Below, piece after piece: positions 1-9,473 of a stretch of 64,000 nt of DNA. Source of the DNA: Alicycliphilus sp. UBA6560. Lineage in GTDB: Bacteria; Pseudomonadota; Gammaproteobacteria; Burkholderiales; Burkholderiaceae_C. The notes under the pieces were generated by a model. The model saw only the letters and a list, made by a program, of their open reading frames with translations, was not told where the DNA came from and ran no database searches. The stretch lies in assembly GCA_002434305.1 (NCBI GenBank), contig DJJU01000001.1:1-64000 (forward strand). The letters are read 5' to 3'. How positions within the stretch are numbered: the first letter of the stretch is position 1; each line of letters opens with the position of its first letter. The position numbers were made by a program, and so were the translations under genes.

Positions 1-204
1 CGCAAAGCGCGGCGTGTCCTGCGGCGTGCTGATGATCAGGATCTCGCGGATGCCCGCCAACATCAGGGTGCTGAGCGGGTAGTAGATCATGGGCTTGTCG
101 TAGACGGGCAGCAGCTGCTTGCTGATGGCCAGCGTGGCCGGATGCAGCCGCGTGCCGGAGCCGCCGGCCAGGATAATGCCCTTGCGTTGTGTGGTGGTCG
201 TCAT
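1..204 (-). CDS. rfbA: Glucose-1-phosphate thymidylyltransferase, N-terminal part (runs off left edge)
   Basis: The first 68 codons of RfbA are visible. The enzyme joins glucose-1-phosphate and dTTP to make dTDP-glucose, first step of the dTDP-rhamnose branch for surface polysaccharide. The nucleotidyltransferase signature GGSGTRLHP and the following KQLLPVYDKPMIYYPL block are intact. The ATG at 202-204 lies 9 bp after the rfbB stop, so it is the last visible gene of a minus-strand operon that starts near 4260. The rest of the gene is outside the window, so completeness cannot be judged. Family assignment is secure; whether it feeds rhamnose or another deoxysugar cannot be told from this fragment. 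Confidence 0.93.
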   Translation of the reverse strand, partial: MTTTTQRKGIILAGGSGTRLHPATLAISKQLLPVYDKPMIYYPLSTLMLAGIREILIISTPQDTPRFA

Positions 205-213
205 ATTTCTGTT

Positions 214-1278
214 CTAAGCGATTGCGTATTGCTTCTGCACCCAGTCGCGGTAGGCGCCGCTTTGCACCTGCGCCACCCAGCCCGGGTGGTCCAGATACCA
301 CTGCACGGTCTTGCGGATGCCGGTCTCGAAGGTCTCGGCCGGCGTCCAGCCCAGCTCGCGCTCGATCTTGCGTGCGTCGATGGCATAGCGCCGGTCGTGG
401 CCGGGCCGGTCGGCCACGTAGGCGATCTGCGCGGCGTAGCTCTTGCCATCGGCGCGCGGGCGCAGCTCGTCCAGCAGTGCGCACACGGTTGTCACGATGT
501 CGATGTTGGCCTTCTCGTTCCAGCCGCCGATGTTGTAGGTCTCGCCCAGGCGCCCCGCCTGCAGCACCCGGCGGATGGCGCTGCAGTGGTCGCGCACGTA
601 CAGCCAGTCGCGCACCTGCATGCCGTCGCCGTACACCGGCAGGCTCTTGCCGGCCAGGGCGTTGACGATCATCAGCGGGATGAGTTTTTCGGGAAAGTGC
701 AGCGGGCCGTAGTTGTTGCTGCAGTTGGTGGTGAGCACCGGCAGGCCGTAGGTGTGGTGCCAGGCACGTACCAGGTGGTCGCTGGCGGCCTTGCTGGCCG
801 AGTACGGGCTGTTGGGCTCGTAGTTGTGCTCTTCGGTGAAGGCCGGGGCGTCAGGGGCCAGCGTCCCATAAACCTCGTCGGTGGACACGTGCAGGAAGCG
901 GAATGCTTCCCTTTTTGTAGCATCCAGCGTGCTCCAGTAGTGCCGCGCCGCCTCCAGCAGCCTGAAGGTGCCGACGATGTTGGTCTGGATGAAGTCCGCC
1001 GGGCCGTGGATGGAGCGGTCCACGTGCGATTCGGCCGCGAAGTTCACAATAGCCCGCGGACGGTGCTCGGCCAGCAGGCGCTCGACCAGCGCGCTGTCGC
1101 CGATGTCGCCCTGCACGAACACGTGGCGCGCATCGCCCGACAGGCTGTCCAGGTTGTGCACGTTGCCGGCGTAGGTCAGCTTGTCCAGGTTGACAACAGG
1201 CTCATCGGAGCCGGCCAGCCAGTCGAGCACGAAATTGGCGCCGATGAAGCCGGCGCCGCCAGTGACCAAGATTGTCAT
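214..1278 (-). CDS. rfbB: dTDP-glucose 4,6-dehydratase
   Basis: A 354-residue short-chain dehydratase that converts dTDP-glucose to dTDP-4-keto-6-deoxyglucose in the cytoplasm, using bound NAD. The Rossmann glycine motif GGAGFIG is at residues 7-13, the HVSTDEVYG block follows, and the catalytic YSASK motif is near residue 160. Length matches the family (about 350). The start ATG overlaps the stop of the upstream glycosyltransferase as ATGA, which implies translational coupling, and rfbA follows 9 bp later. rfbB-rfbA adjacency is the usual pairing for dTDP-L-rhamnose precursor supply. Confidence 0.96.
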   Translation of the reverse strand: MTILVTGGAGFIGANFVLDWLAGSDEPVVNLDKLTYAGNVHNLDSLSGDARHVFVQGDIGDSALVERLLAEHRPRAIVNFAAESHVDRSIHGPADFIQTNIVGTFRLLEAARHYWSTLDATKREAFRFLHVSTDEVYGTLAPDAPAFTEEHNYEPNSPYSASKAASDHLVRAWHHTYGLPVLTTNCSNNYGPLHFPEKLIPLMIVNALAGKSLPVYGDGMQVRDWLYVRDHCSAIRRVLQAGRLGETYNIGGWNEKANIDIVTTVCALLDELRPRADGKSYAAQIAYVADRPGHDRRYAIDARKIERELGWTPAETFETGIRKTVQWYLDHPGWVAQVQSGAYRDWVQKQYAIA

Positions 1279-2417
1279 GTTCTTGAATTAAAGAAAAAGC
1301 GTTTGAGTACTGCATGCCCCTGCAAAACCAATTGCAAGTAGCCCTTGCGATAGAAGCGAGGGGTGATGCAAGTTTTGAGAATTTCGCGGTGAGCCTGAAC
1401 ATGGTCACTGAGTTGTTTGCGCTCGGCCAGAAACTCTGGTAACCGGCGCAAAGCATCCCGATATATGCGCAGCGTCAACGAAAAGCGCCCGGACAGGGTA
1501 TGGCGCGCAACCATCAGTCCATGCGCAAGCAGTAGCAAAAGGCCATATCGCCACAGCAGGCCTGCCGGCATGAGCTTGATATGCATCCATAGCGTGTTGC
1601 GTAGTCCGTGATACGCAATAAAAGGGTTGTGTCCACCGCCGCTGCTGGCTTGTCCTTCATGTAATGCCAGCAGTTGGTCTACATAGAGTGGGCGATATCC
1701 GAGCAGCACCGCACGCACCACCATGTCGGTGTCTTCGCAGTAACAGAAGAACCGTGGGTCGAAGCAGTAACCTGAGACGGAATTCAGACGATCAACCAGT
1801 TCTCTGGTGAGCATGCAGCAGCCGCCCGTGGGGCCCACGTAATGGTCATCCAAGGTCTTCCGATCCGCGGGCATCAGGCTGGCATAAAGGGCAATTCCCA
1901 GCGTGTCCACCTGCGTGGGGTCCGCTAACCTGTGCATGCGCCCTCCTGCAAGGCCGGCTCCCTCTCCTGCCTCATCCAACGCAGCGCTCAGTACAGCGAG
2001 CATGTCTTTCTGTGCCACCGCATCGTTGTTCAGCAACATGACGTACTGGCACGCTTGCTGCTGAAGCAGCAGGTCGATCAGCACATTGCTGCCCTGGGCA
2101 AAACCCAGGTTGTGCTCTGAGCGGTAGATATAGAGAGCACCCTCCCTTGGCGGCTGCGCACCTTGAAGCAGCTGCTGGTAGTCATCGGGAGAAGAGGCGT
2201 TGTCCAGCACCAGTACCCAATCCGGCAGCAGGGTGGATTGCTGGATGGACTCCAGGCAACGTAGCGTCTGGCGCGCCGTGTTGTAGTTGATGACAAGCAC
2301 GCCAATGCCTTGGCCAGTGCCCCTGCATCCTGCCAAAACCGCAGAAGCAGCCCGAAGACACAGAACTTCTTTGACTGCGGGAGCTTCTGTAGGTGGTGCT
2401 AGTGCCGCCATGTACAT
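1275..2417 (-). CDS. Family 2 glycosyltransferase (rhamnosyltransferase-like)
   Basis: A 380-residue GT-A fold glycosyltransferase. After a variable N-terminus of about 35 residues it shows VLVINYNT, VLDNASS, NLGFAQGSN and MLLNNDA, the nucleotide-sugar binding core of GT2 enzymes. A CEDTDMVVRA motif supplies the likely catalytic acid. The C-terminus has a hydrophobic stretch (GLLWRYGLLLLLAHGLM) that would attach it to the inner membrane. It starts one base into the manC stop (TGATG) and its own stop overlaps rfbB (ATGA). Position between mannose and deoxysugar activation genes suggests it adds a GDP- or dTDP-activated sugar to a lipid-linked glycan. Donor and acceptor cannot be read from sequence. 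Confidence 0.85.
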   Translation of the reverse strand: MYMAALAPPTEAPAVKEVLCLRAASAVLAGCRGTGQGIGVLVINYNTARQTLRCLESIQQSTLLPDWVLVLDNASSPDDYQQLLQGAQPPREGALYIYRSEHNLGFAQGSNVLIDLLLQQQACQYVMLLNNDAVAQKDMLAVLSAALDEAGEGAGLAGGRMHRLADPTQVDTLGIALYASLMPADRKTLDDHYVGPTGGCCMLTRELVDRLNSVSGYCFDPRFFCYCEDTDMVVRAVLLGYRPLYVDQLLALHEGQASSGGGHNPFIAYHGLRNTLWMHIKLMPAGLLWRYGLLLLLAHGLMVARHTLSGRFSLTLRIYRDALRRLPEFLAERKQLSDHVQAHREILKTCITPRFYRKGYLQLVLQGHAVLKRFFFNSRT

Positions 2418-3877
2418 CAGCCCACTTGGGGCGCCCGGCCATAGGAGTCGTCCAGACGAACGATATCGTCCTCGCCCAAGTAGCTGCCGGACTGGACCTC
2501 AATGATCTCCAACGGCACGGTGCCTGGGTTGTGCAGCCGGTGGATGTGCCCCGGCGGGATATAGGTAGATTCGTTCTCCTGTAGCTGAAAGCAGCGTTCG
2601 CCGTGTGTGACCTCTGCCACCCCTTTGACTACCACCCAATGCTCGGCGCGATGCCGGTGCATTTGCAGGCTCAAGCTGGCCCCGGGGTTAACAACGATGC
2701 GCTTGACCTGGAAACGTTCACCGCCATCGATACGGTCGTACCAGCCCCAGGGCCGGTGCACCTTGCGGTGCTGTTGCGCCAAGGTCTGGTCACTACCGCG
2801 TACCAAGCGAGCTACCACGTGCTTGACCTCTTGGGTACAGCGCTTGTCGGCGACCAAGACAGCGTCGGGAGTTTCGACCACGATAAGGTTTTGCAGCCCC
2901 ACCCCTGCCACCAGGCGGCTACTGGACATCAGCAGGGAGTCGCGACAGCCATGGTGCAACACCGATTCACCTACCAATGCGTTGCCTTGGGGATCGCGGT
3001 CACTCACGCTCCAGAACGCGTCCCATGCGCCAACGTCGGACCAGCCCGCCTGCAGGGGTACTACACGGGCCGCAATACCCCATTCTGGATGGGCCGGCAG
3101 TTTCTCCATAACGGCGTAGTCGATGGAGTCTGGCGGGCAATCGTTAAATGCTGCGGCATCCGGCCGGATGAAGTCCAGATCCTGCCGTGCCGCCTGCATG
3201 GCAGCCCGACAGGCCTGAAGAATGTCGTTCCGGGTGCGCCCCATGGCTTGAACCCAGGTGCTGGCGCGCAGCATGAAAATTCCGCTGTTCCACAGATAGG
3301 TACCTGACTCCAGATACTGCTGTGCCACTGCATGGCTAGGCTTTTCAGAAAACCCCTCAACCGCGAATATCTCTTGGCCATGCGCAGGGCGGTATTGGAT
3401 ATAGCCATAGCCAGTTTCGGGATATTGGGGCACCACGCCAAAAGTGACGATCTCTCCCAGGCACGCGACCTTATAGGCTGTCTGCACGGCTGCTTGAAAA
3501 GCGGGCAAATCTTCTATCACATGGTCTGCAGGCATGGCCAGCATCACGGGGTCTTCACCATTTGCAGTGGCAAACAGCGCAGCCAAGGTGAGTGCCGGCG
3601 CCGTATTGCGAGCAGAAGGCTCCAACAGAATGGCAGCATGGTGGATACCAGCTTCCATCAACTGCCCCGCTGCTAAGAACCGATGTTCTTCATTGCACAC
3701 CAGCACAGGGGCTGGTGCCTGTGGAACAGAGGTCGACAGAGCCTGCAACCGTCGAGCCGTCTGCTGCAGCATGGTTCGGCTTCCGTTCAGCGCCAAGAAT
3801 TGCTTAGGATGGTTCTTGCGCGACAGGGGCCACAGGCGGGTGCCAGAGCCGCCAGACAGAATGACAGGCAACAGCAT
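2417..3877 (-). CDS. manC: Mannose-1-phosphate guanylyltransferase / mannose-6-phosphate isomerase
   Basis: A bifunctional type II enzyme of 486 residues that makes GDP-mannose for polysaccharide. The N-terminal nucleotidyltransferase domain opens with GGSGTRLWPLSRKNHPKQF, followed by the LLEPSARNTAPAL and MPADHVI blocks. The C-terminal cupin (about residues 350-486) has RPWGWYDRID, QMHRHRAEHWVVV and YIPPGHIHRL, whose histidines bind the isomerase metal. Length is typical. The start overlaps the preceding DUF2304 stop (TAATG) and the end overlaps the glycosyltransferase start. Alternative names used for the same family are cpsB, xanB and algA. Confidence 0.95.
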   Translation of the reverse strand: MLLPVILSGGSGTRLWPLSRKNHPKQFLALNGSRTMLQQTARRLQALSTSVPQAPAPVLVCNEEHRFLAAGQLMEAGIHHAAILLEPSARNTAPALTLAALFATANGEDPVMLAMPADHVIEDLPAFQAAVQTAYKVACLGEIVTFGVVPQYPETGYGYIQYRPAHGQEIFAVEGFSEKPSHAVAQQYLESGTYLWNSGIFMLRASTWVQAMGRTRNDILQACRAAMQAARQDLDFIRPDAAAFNDCPPDSIDYAVMEKLPAHPEWGIAARVVPLQAGWSDVGAWDAFWSVSDRDPQGNALVGESVLHHGCRDSLLMSSSRLVAGVGLQNLIVVETPDAVLVADKRCTQEVKHVVARLVRGSDQTLAQQHRKVHRPWGWYDRIDGGERFQVKRIVVNPGASLSLQMHRHRAEHWVVVKGVAEVTHGERCFQLQENESTYIPPGHIHRLHNPGTVPLEIIEVQSGSYLGEDDIVRLDDSYGRAPQVG

Positions 3878-4260
3878 TACGGTCGCTTCGTATGAGGGGC
3901 GAGTTCTTCGGCAGCCTCCTGGCGCAGGCTCTCAAGGTCTGCCTCCAACAATGCCAACCGCTGGTTCAGCCGCCGCACGTCACGCTCGATACGAGTGTTG
4001 ACCATATCAGCGTGCAGCGCCTTGACCAGCAGCACGATGCTCGCCAATAGCAGTAGCAGTGCTGGCGGGTAGCTGAAACCCGTCCAGCGCGCCAACCGGT
4101 CGATCAGCCCAGGCCACGCTCCCAGCACAGCCGCGGCGCCTGCGACCACCACCCAGAACAGACCGTGCATCAAGTAGAGATGGTCGCGGCGGATGAGGTA
4201 CAGGATCAGCACCGCCAGCCCGATGCCGAGCAGGGCCGTGGTCATTTGCAAGGAAGCCAT
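3877..4260 (-). CDS. DUF2304 membrane protein
   Basis: A 127-residue small membrane protein of the DUF2304 family. Three hydrophobic segments are visible at about residues 7-22, 32-47 and 66-82. A polar, charged C-terminal helix rich in Glu, Arg and Gln (about 85-118) looks like a coiled coil. DUF2304 proteins are typically found next to glycosyltransferases of surface-glycan clusters; their biochemical role is not established. It is the first gene of the manC-GT-rfbB-rfbA operon and overlaps manC by one base. Confidence 0.8.
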   Translation of the reverse strand: MASLQMTTALLGIGLAVLILYLIRRDHLYLMHGLFWVVVAGAAAVLGAWPGLIDRLARWTGFSYPPALLLLLASIVLLVKALHADMVNTRIERDVRRLNQRLALLEADLESLRQEAAEELAPHTKRP

Positions 4261-4415
4261 CGGACGCTTGCGCTCCTCATAGACAAGCCAGACGCAAAGC
4301 TGTGCGTGTGCCGCGGGCGCATGGTTGCAGCGCAGCGCCGCTGGCCTGCAGCCGTGGCAAAGATGGAAATGGGTGTAGGGGGCGCGCAGGCCAGACGATC
4401 TGCGGCGCCGGGCGG

Positions 4416-4421
4416 ATTGTA
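4416..4421 (-). promoter_or_regulatory. Candidate -10 box of the polysaccharide operon
   Basis: Read on the minus strand the sequence is TTTGTACAAT, containing a near-consensus -10 hexamer TACAAT about 155 bases upstream of the DUF2304 start. No convincing -35 box precedes it at 16-18 bases, so this is only a candidate. Confidence 0.3.
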
Positions 4422-4457
4422 CAAACGCGGCTTACGCGAGCATTTCGGGGCCAAGCC

Positions 4458-4486
4458 CTTGAAAAGGTCTCAGACACCCGTATCAT
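4458..4486 (+). promoter_or_regulatory. groESL heat-shock promoter (sigma32-type with overlapping sigma70-type)
   Basis: CTTGAA at 4458-4463 and CCCGTAT at 4477-4483, separated by 13 bases, match the sigma32 pattern CTTGAA-N13-15-CCCATNT with one change. The same stretch also reads TTGAAA (4459-4464), 16 bases, TATCAT (4481-4486), a good sigma70 promoter. Transcription would begin near 4490, inside the CIRCE operator. Confidence 0.75.
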
Positions 4487-4512
4487 TAGCACTCGAAGCA
4501 GACGAGTGCTAG
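4486..4512 (+). promoter_or_regulatory. CIRCE operator (HrcA binding site)
   Basis: TTAGCACTC-N9-GAGTGCTAG. This is the controlling inverted repeat of chaperone expression with the canonical 9-base arms and 9-base spacer; only the last base of the right arm departs from consensus. It overlaps the -10 region and the predicted start of the groESL transcript, so HrcA bound here would block initiation, while the sigma32-type promoter provides heat induction. hrcA itself is not in the window. Confidence 0.93.
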
Positions 4513-4536
4513 CAGCACCGTAGGCTGACACCCCAA

Positions 4537-4560
4537 GCGCCCGCCCTCCACAGCGGGCGC
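4537..4560 (+). other. Perfect stem-loop in the groESL 5' leader
   Basis: GCGCCCGC (4537-4544), an 8-base loop, then GCGGGCGC (4553-4560): an 8-bp all-GC stem in the untranslated leader, 46 bases before the groES start. It lacks a following U-run and so is not a simple terminator. It could stabilise the transcript or affect translation of groES. No function is assigned. Confidence 0.6.
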
Positions 4561-4606
4561 ACTGTTTGACCTCTACAGCAACCCTTTTTCTTCACAGGAG
4601 AGAGCC

Positions 4607-4897
4607 ATGAACCTTCGCCCCCTGCACGATCGCGTGATCGTCAAGCGTATCGAGAGCGAAACCACCACCGCTTCGGGCATCGTGATCCCCGACAACGCTG
4701 CCGAGAAGCCCGATCAGGGTGAAGTGCTGGCCGTGGGCCCGGGCAAGCTGGACGAGGACGGCGACCGCATTGCCATGGGCGTCAAGGTCGGCGACCGCGT
4801 GCTGTTCGGCAAGTACAGCGGCCAGACCGTCAAGCTGCACGGCGAGGAGCTGCTGGTCATGAAGGAAGACGACCTGTTCGCAGTCGTTGAGAAGTAA
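4607..4897 (+). CDS. groES: Co-chaperonin GroES (10 kDa)
   Basis: A 96-residue GroES, the heptameric lid that binds GroEL in the cytoplasm and closes the folding chamber. The family start MNLRPLHDRVIVKR, the mobile loop segment ETTTASGIVIPDNAAEKP and the end YSGQTVKLHGEELLVM are all conserved, and the length is standard. A strong Shine-Dalgarno (AGGAGA) precedes the ATG. It is first in the groES-groEL operon, under CIRCE and sigma32-type control. Confidence 0.98.
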   Translation: MNLRPLHDRVIVKRIESETTTASGIVIPDNAAEKPDQGEVLAVGPGKLDEDGDRIAMGVKVGDRVLFGKYSGQTVKLHGEELLVMKEDDLFAVVEK

Positions 4898-4921
4898 TTC
4901 TCCGCCACCTCGCAGACCTAT

Positions 4922-4985
4922 CAATTTTCATAGCTGCCAGCGCTTGCCAGACAAGCGTTAGCAGCGGATTTGACGCATATTCTTG
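4922..4985 (+). repeat. Family A dispersed repeat copy in the groES-groEL gap
   Basis: Core CATAGCTGCCAGCGCTTG, with arms GCTGCCAGCGCTTG (4933-4946) and CAAGCGTTAGCAGC (4952-4965) that form an imperfect hairpin, then GGATTTGACGC. It fills most of the 99-base space between groES and groEL and ends just at the groEL Shine-Dalgarno (GAGGAG, 4985-4990). Confidence 0.85.
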
Positions 4986-4996
4986 AGGAGCCAAAC

Positions 4997-6643
<1,647 letters not shown>

Positions 6644-6650
6644 TGGCCCG

Positions 6651-6672
6651 GTGAAGGGCCGCGGCCCTTCAC
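6651..6672 (+). other. Perfect hairpin after groEL
   Basis: GTGAAGGGCC-GC-GGCCCTTCAC: ten paired bases either side of a two-base centre, 8 bases after the groEL stop. Only a weak T-rich stretch (CCTTTTC) follows. It may protect the 3' end or act with the downstream terminator. Confidence 0.65.
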
Positions 6673-6693
6673 GCCTTTTCCCCAGGGAAACGA

Positions 6694-6727
6694 AAAACCC
6701 CGCAGGTCGCAAGGCCTGCGGGGTTTT
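6694..6727 (+). terminator. Rho-independent terminator of groESL
   Basis: AAAACCCCGCAGG (6694-6706), 8-base loop, CCTGCGGGGTTTT (6715-6727), then CTTTC. A 13-bp GC-rich stem flanked by A and T runs can work in both directions; on the minus strand it would also end transcription coming from pgi. Confidence 0.92.
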
Positions 6728-6750
6728 CTTTCGTCTGAGTGCTATTGTTT

Positions 6751-6800
6751 GAATAGCTTCCAGCGCTTGTCCAGCAAGGGCTGGAGGCGGATTTGGCTGA
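6751..6800 (+). repeat. Family A dispersed repeat copy at the end of pgi
   Basis: GAATAGCTTCCAGCGCTTG, TCCAG, then CAAGGGCTGGAGGCGGATT. Arms CCAGCGCTTG (6760-6769) and CAAGGGCTGG (6775-6784) pair with one mismatch. It runs up to the pgi stop codon at 6801-6803. Confidence 0.85.
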
Positions 6801-8387
6801 TCAAACCAGTCGGTGCAGCAGGTCGGCGGTGGAGGCATCCAGCCCCGTGGCATCGCCGCTGGCCAGCCGCGGCTCCAGATCCTGGGCCAGCACCTTGCCC
6901 AGTTCCACGCCCCACTGGTCGAAGCTGTTGATGCCCCAGATGGCGCCAGCCACGAACACCCGGTGCTCGTACAGCGCGATCAGGGCGCCCAGCGCCTCGG
7001 GCGTCAGCGCCTCCAGCAGCAAGAAGGTGCTGGGCCGGTTACCGCCGAAGGCACGGTGCGGGTTGCCGTCGGGCGACTCGCGGCCCATGGCCAGCGCCCG
7101 GGCCTGGGCCAGCGCGTTGGCCACCAGCCGTGGGTGCTGGCCCGGCAGGTCGCGCCCGGGCTGGCGCAGGGCGATGAACTCCACGGGGATGACATCGGGC
7201 CCCTGGTGGATCATCTGGAAGAAGGCGTGCTGGCCGTTGGTGCCGGGCTCGCCCCAGACCACCGGCGAGGTGGCGTAGGGCAGTGGCGCGCCGGCGGCGT
7301 CCACGCCCTTGCCGTTGCTCTCCATCTCCAGCTGCTGCAGATAGGCCGGCAGGCGGCGCAGGCCGTGGCTGTAGGGCGCCACGCAGCGGCTGGCAAAGCC
7401 GTGGAAGTTGCGATACCACACGTCCAGCAGCGCCAGGCGCATAGGCAGGTTCTGCTCCAGCGGGGCCTGGCGGAAGTGCTGATCCATGGCGTGCGCCCCC
7501 GCCAGCAGGTGGCGGAAGTTCTCGGCGCCGATGGCGATGGCGATGGGCAGGCCGATGGCCGACCACAGTGAGTAGCGCCCGCCCACCCAGTCCCAGAAAC
7601 CCAGCGTGGTGCGGATGCCGAACTGCGCGGCGGCCTCCAGGTTGGTGGTCAGCGCCCAGAAGTGGCGCGCCACGTCGCTGCCGCCCTGCGCCACAAACCA
7701 CGCGCGCGCGGCCTGGGCGTTGGTCATGGTCTCCAGCGTGGTGAAGGTCTTGGAGGCGATCAGGAACAGCGTGCTTTCGGGCTTGAGCGTAGCCAGCAGG
7801 CTGCCCAGCTCCATGCCGTCCACGTTGCTGATGAAGTGCAGGCGCTTTCGCGAAGGGCGCAGGTCGTCCAGCGCCTTCACGGCCATGGCAGGGCCCAGGT
7901 CGGAGCCGCCGATGCCGATATTGACGATGTCGGTGATGGCGTCGTCGGCACGCACCTGCTCGGCCAGCTGCAGCATGGCGTCCAGCGTGACGTGCACCTC
8001 GCGCAGCGCATCGGCCACGAAGGGCGTGGCCGCGGGTAGCGCGCGCGCCGGCTCGCGCAGCAGCCAGTGCATGACGGAGCGCCGCTCGGTGTGGTTGATG
8101 GGGCAGCCGGCGAACATGGCGTCGCGGTAAGCCTCCACGCCGCACTCGCGCGCCAGCTGCAGCAGCAGTGCCTCGGTGGCCTCGTCGATCAGGTTCTTGG
8201 ACAGGTCGGCATGGATGTGCGGCGCCTGCTGGCTGAAGCGCTGCACGCGCCCCGCGTCCTGCATCAGGGCCTGGCGCATGTCAAACGAACGCCCCGCCCG
8301 GGCGTAGTGGGCGGCCAGCAGACCCCAGGCCGGCGTGCGGTCGCAGCGGGTGCGCGGGTCGGTATAGGGGGGTGCCGGCGTACTCAT
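6801..8387 (-). CDS. pgi: Glucose-6-phosphate isomerase
   Basis: A 528-residue cytoplasmic enzyme that interconverts glucose-6-phosphate and fructose-6-phosphate. Conserved stretches include GIGGSDLGPAMAVKAL, TTLGFWDWVGGRYSLWSA (a PGI signature) and SFDQWGVELGKVLA near the C-terminus. Length is in the normal range (about 525-550). Its ATG overlaps the tal stop as ATGA, so tal and pgi form a two-gene minus-strand unit. Together with the divergent zwf-hexR pair this links the upper glycolytic, Entner-Doudoroff and pentose phosphate entry steps. Confidence 0.97.
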   Translation of the reverse strand: MSTPAPPYTDPRTRCDRTPAWGLLAAHYARAGRSFDMRQALMQDAGRVQRFSQQAPHIHADLSKNLIDEATEALLLQLARECGVEAYRDAMFAGCPINHTERRSVMHWLLREPARALPAATPFVADALREVHVTLDAMLQLAEQVRADDAITDIVNIGIGGSDLGPAMAVKALDDLRPSRKRLHFISNVDGMELGSLLATLKPESTLFLIASKTFTTLETMTNAQAARAWFVAQGGSDVARHFWALTTNLEAAAQFGIRTTLGFWDWVGGRYSLWSAIGLPIAIAIGAENFRHLLAGAHAMDQHFRQAPLEQNLPMRLALLDVWYRNFHGFASRCVAPYSHGLRRLPAYLQQLEMESNGKGVDAAGAPLPYATSPVVWGEPGTNGQHAFFQMIHQGPDVIPVEFIALRQPGRDLPGQHPRLVANALAQARALAMGRESPDGNPHRAFGGNRPSTFLLLEALTPEALGALIALYEHRVFVAGAIWGINSFDQWGVELGKVLAQDLEPRLASGDATGLDASTADLLHRLV

Positions 8388-9340
8388 GCTGCCGCGGCTG
8401 CCTGCATCAGCTGCTCCAGCTTGGCCGCGTCGGCCGCGAAGGCGCGTATGCCTTCGGCCAGCTTCTCGGTGGCCATGGCGTCCTGGTTGAGCGCGTAGCG
8501 AAAGCCCGCCTCGTCGTAGCGCACGGGCTCCAGCTGCAGCGTGCGCGCCGCCTCGGGGTCGAGCGCGCGCTGCAGCGGGGCGTCGCTGGCCTGCAGCTGC
8601 GCCATCAGCTCGGGCGAGATGGTCAGCAGGTCGCAGCCAGCCAGGGCCGTGATCTGGCCCACGTTGCGAAAGCTCGCGCCCATGACCTCGGTGACGATGC
8701 CGAAGTGCTTGTAGTGGTGGTAGATGGCGCGCACGCTCTGCACGCCGGGGTCGCTCGCGCCCGCCATGGCGGCCTCGTCCCAGCTGCTGCCTGCTCGGCT
8801 TTTGTACCAGTCGTAGATGCGGCCGACGAAGGGCGAGATGAGCTGCACCTTGGCCTGCCCGCAGGCCACGGCCTGGGCGAAGGAGAACAGCAGCGTCAGG
8901 TTGGTGCGAATGCCGCGCTCTTCCAGGATGCGCGCGGCCTCGATGCCCTCCCAGGTGGCGGCCACCTTGATCAGCACGCGCGAGGGGTCCTGGCCCTCGG
9001 CGCGGTACATGGCGACGATGCGCTCGGCGCGCGCCACGGTGGCTGCCGTGTCGAAGGACAGGCGCGCGTCGACCTCGGTGGACACACGCCCGGGGATGAG
9101 CTGCAGGATCTCGCAGCCAAAGCGCACGATCAGGCGGTCCATCAGCTCGTCGATGTGGCGGCCGGCGCCGCCGGCCACGCTTTGCTGCAACAGCGGCGCG
9201 TACTCGGCCTTCTGCACGGCCTTGAGGATCAGCGAGGGGTTGGTGGTCGCGTCCTGGGGCTGGAACTGGGCCAGCTGGCGGAAGTCGCCCGTGTCGGCGA
9301 CTACGGTGGTGTACTGGCGGAGAGCTTCGAGCTGGTTCAT
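8384..9340 (-). CDS. tal: Transaldolase
   Basis: A 318-residue transaldolase of the TalB type, which moves a dihydroxyacetone unit between sugar phosphates in the non-oxidative pentose phosphate pathway. The start MNQLEALRQYTTVVADTGDF at 9340 matches the family; the frame stays open upstream but into unrelated sequence. ATTNPSLIL, the Schiff-base lysine region VLIKVAATWEGI and the NLTLLFSFAQA block are present. It is first in the tal-pgi unit and lies head-to-head with zwf across 133 bases. Confidence 0.96.
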   Translation of the reverse strand: MNQLEALRQYTTVVADTGDFRQLAQFQPQDATTNPSLILKAVQKAEYAPLLQQSVAGGAGRHIDELMDRLIVRFGCEILQLIPGRVSTEVDARLSFDTAATVARAERIVAMYRAEGQDPSRVLIKVAATWEGIEAARILEERGIRTNLTLLFSFAQAVACGQAKVQLISPFVGRIYDWYKSRAGSSWDEAAMAGASDPGVQSVRAIYHHYKHFGIVTEVMGASFRNVGQITALAGCDLLTISPELMAQLQASDAPLQRALDPEAARTLQLEPVRYDEAGFRYALNQDAMATEKLAEGIRAFAADAAKLEQLMQAAAAA

Positions 9341-9473
9341 CAGGGCAGATCCTCTAACGTGAACAGGGCCGCTCGGCTGGCAGGCCCGGACAAAAGCGCA
9401 GGCAGTGTATGCGCCCCGGGGGGCGGCGCCTGTCGGCCGGCGCCGCGCATGAAACTCGATAACATCTGCCGCC

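Noticed and set aside
898..945. Resemblance of rfbB codons (TTTTTGTAGCATCCAGCG on plus strand) to the family A repeat
   Set aside because: The protein segment is present at the same length throughout the RfbB family, and the similarity covers only short blocks; chance is the better explanation.
9341..9473. HexR operator between tal and zwf
   Set aside because: No TGTARTTTTNACA-like inverted repeat was found by eye in the divergent spacer; the region is strongly GC-rich.
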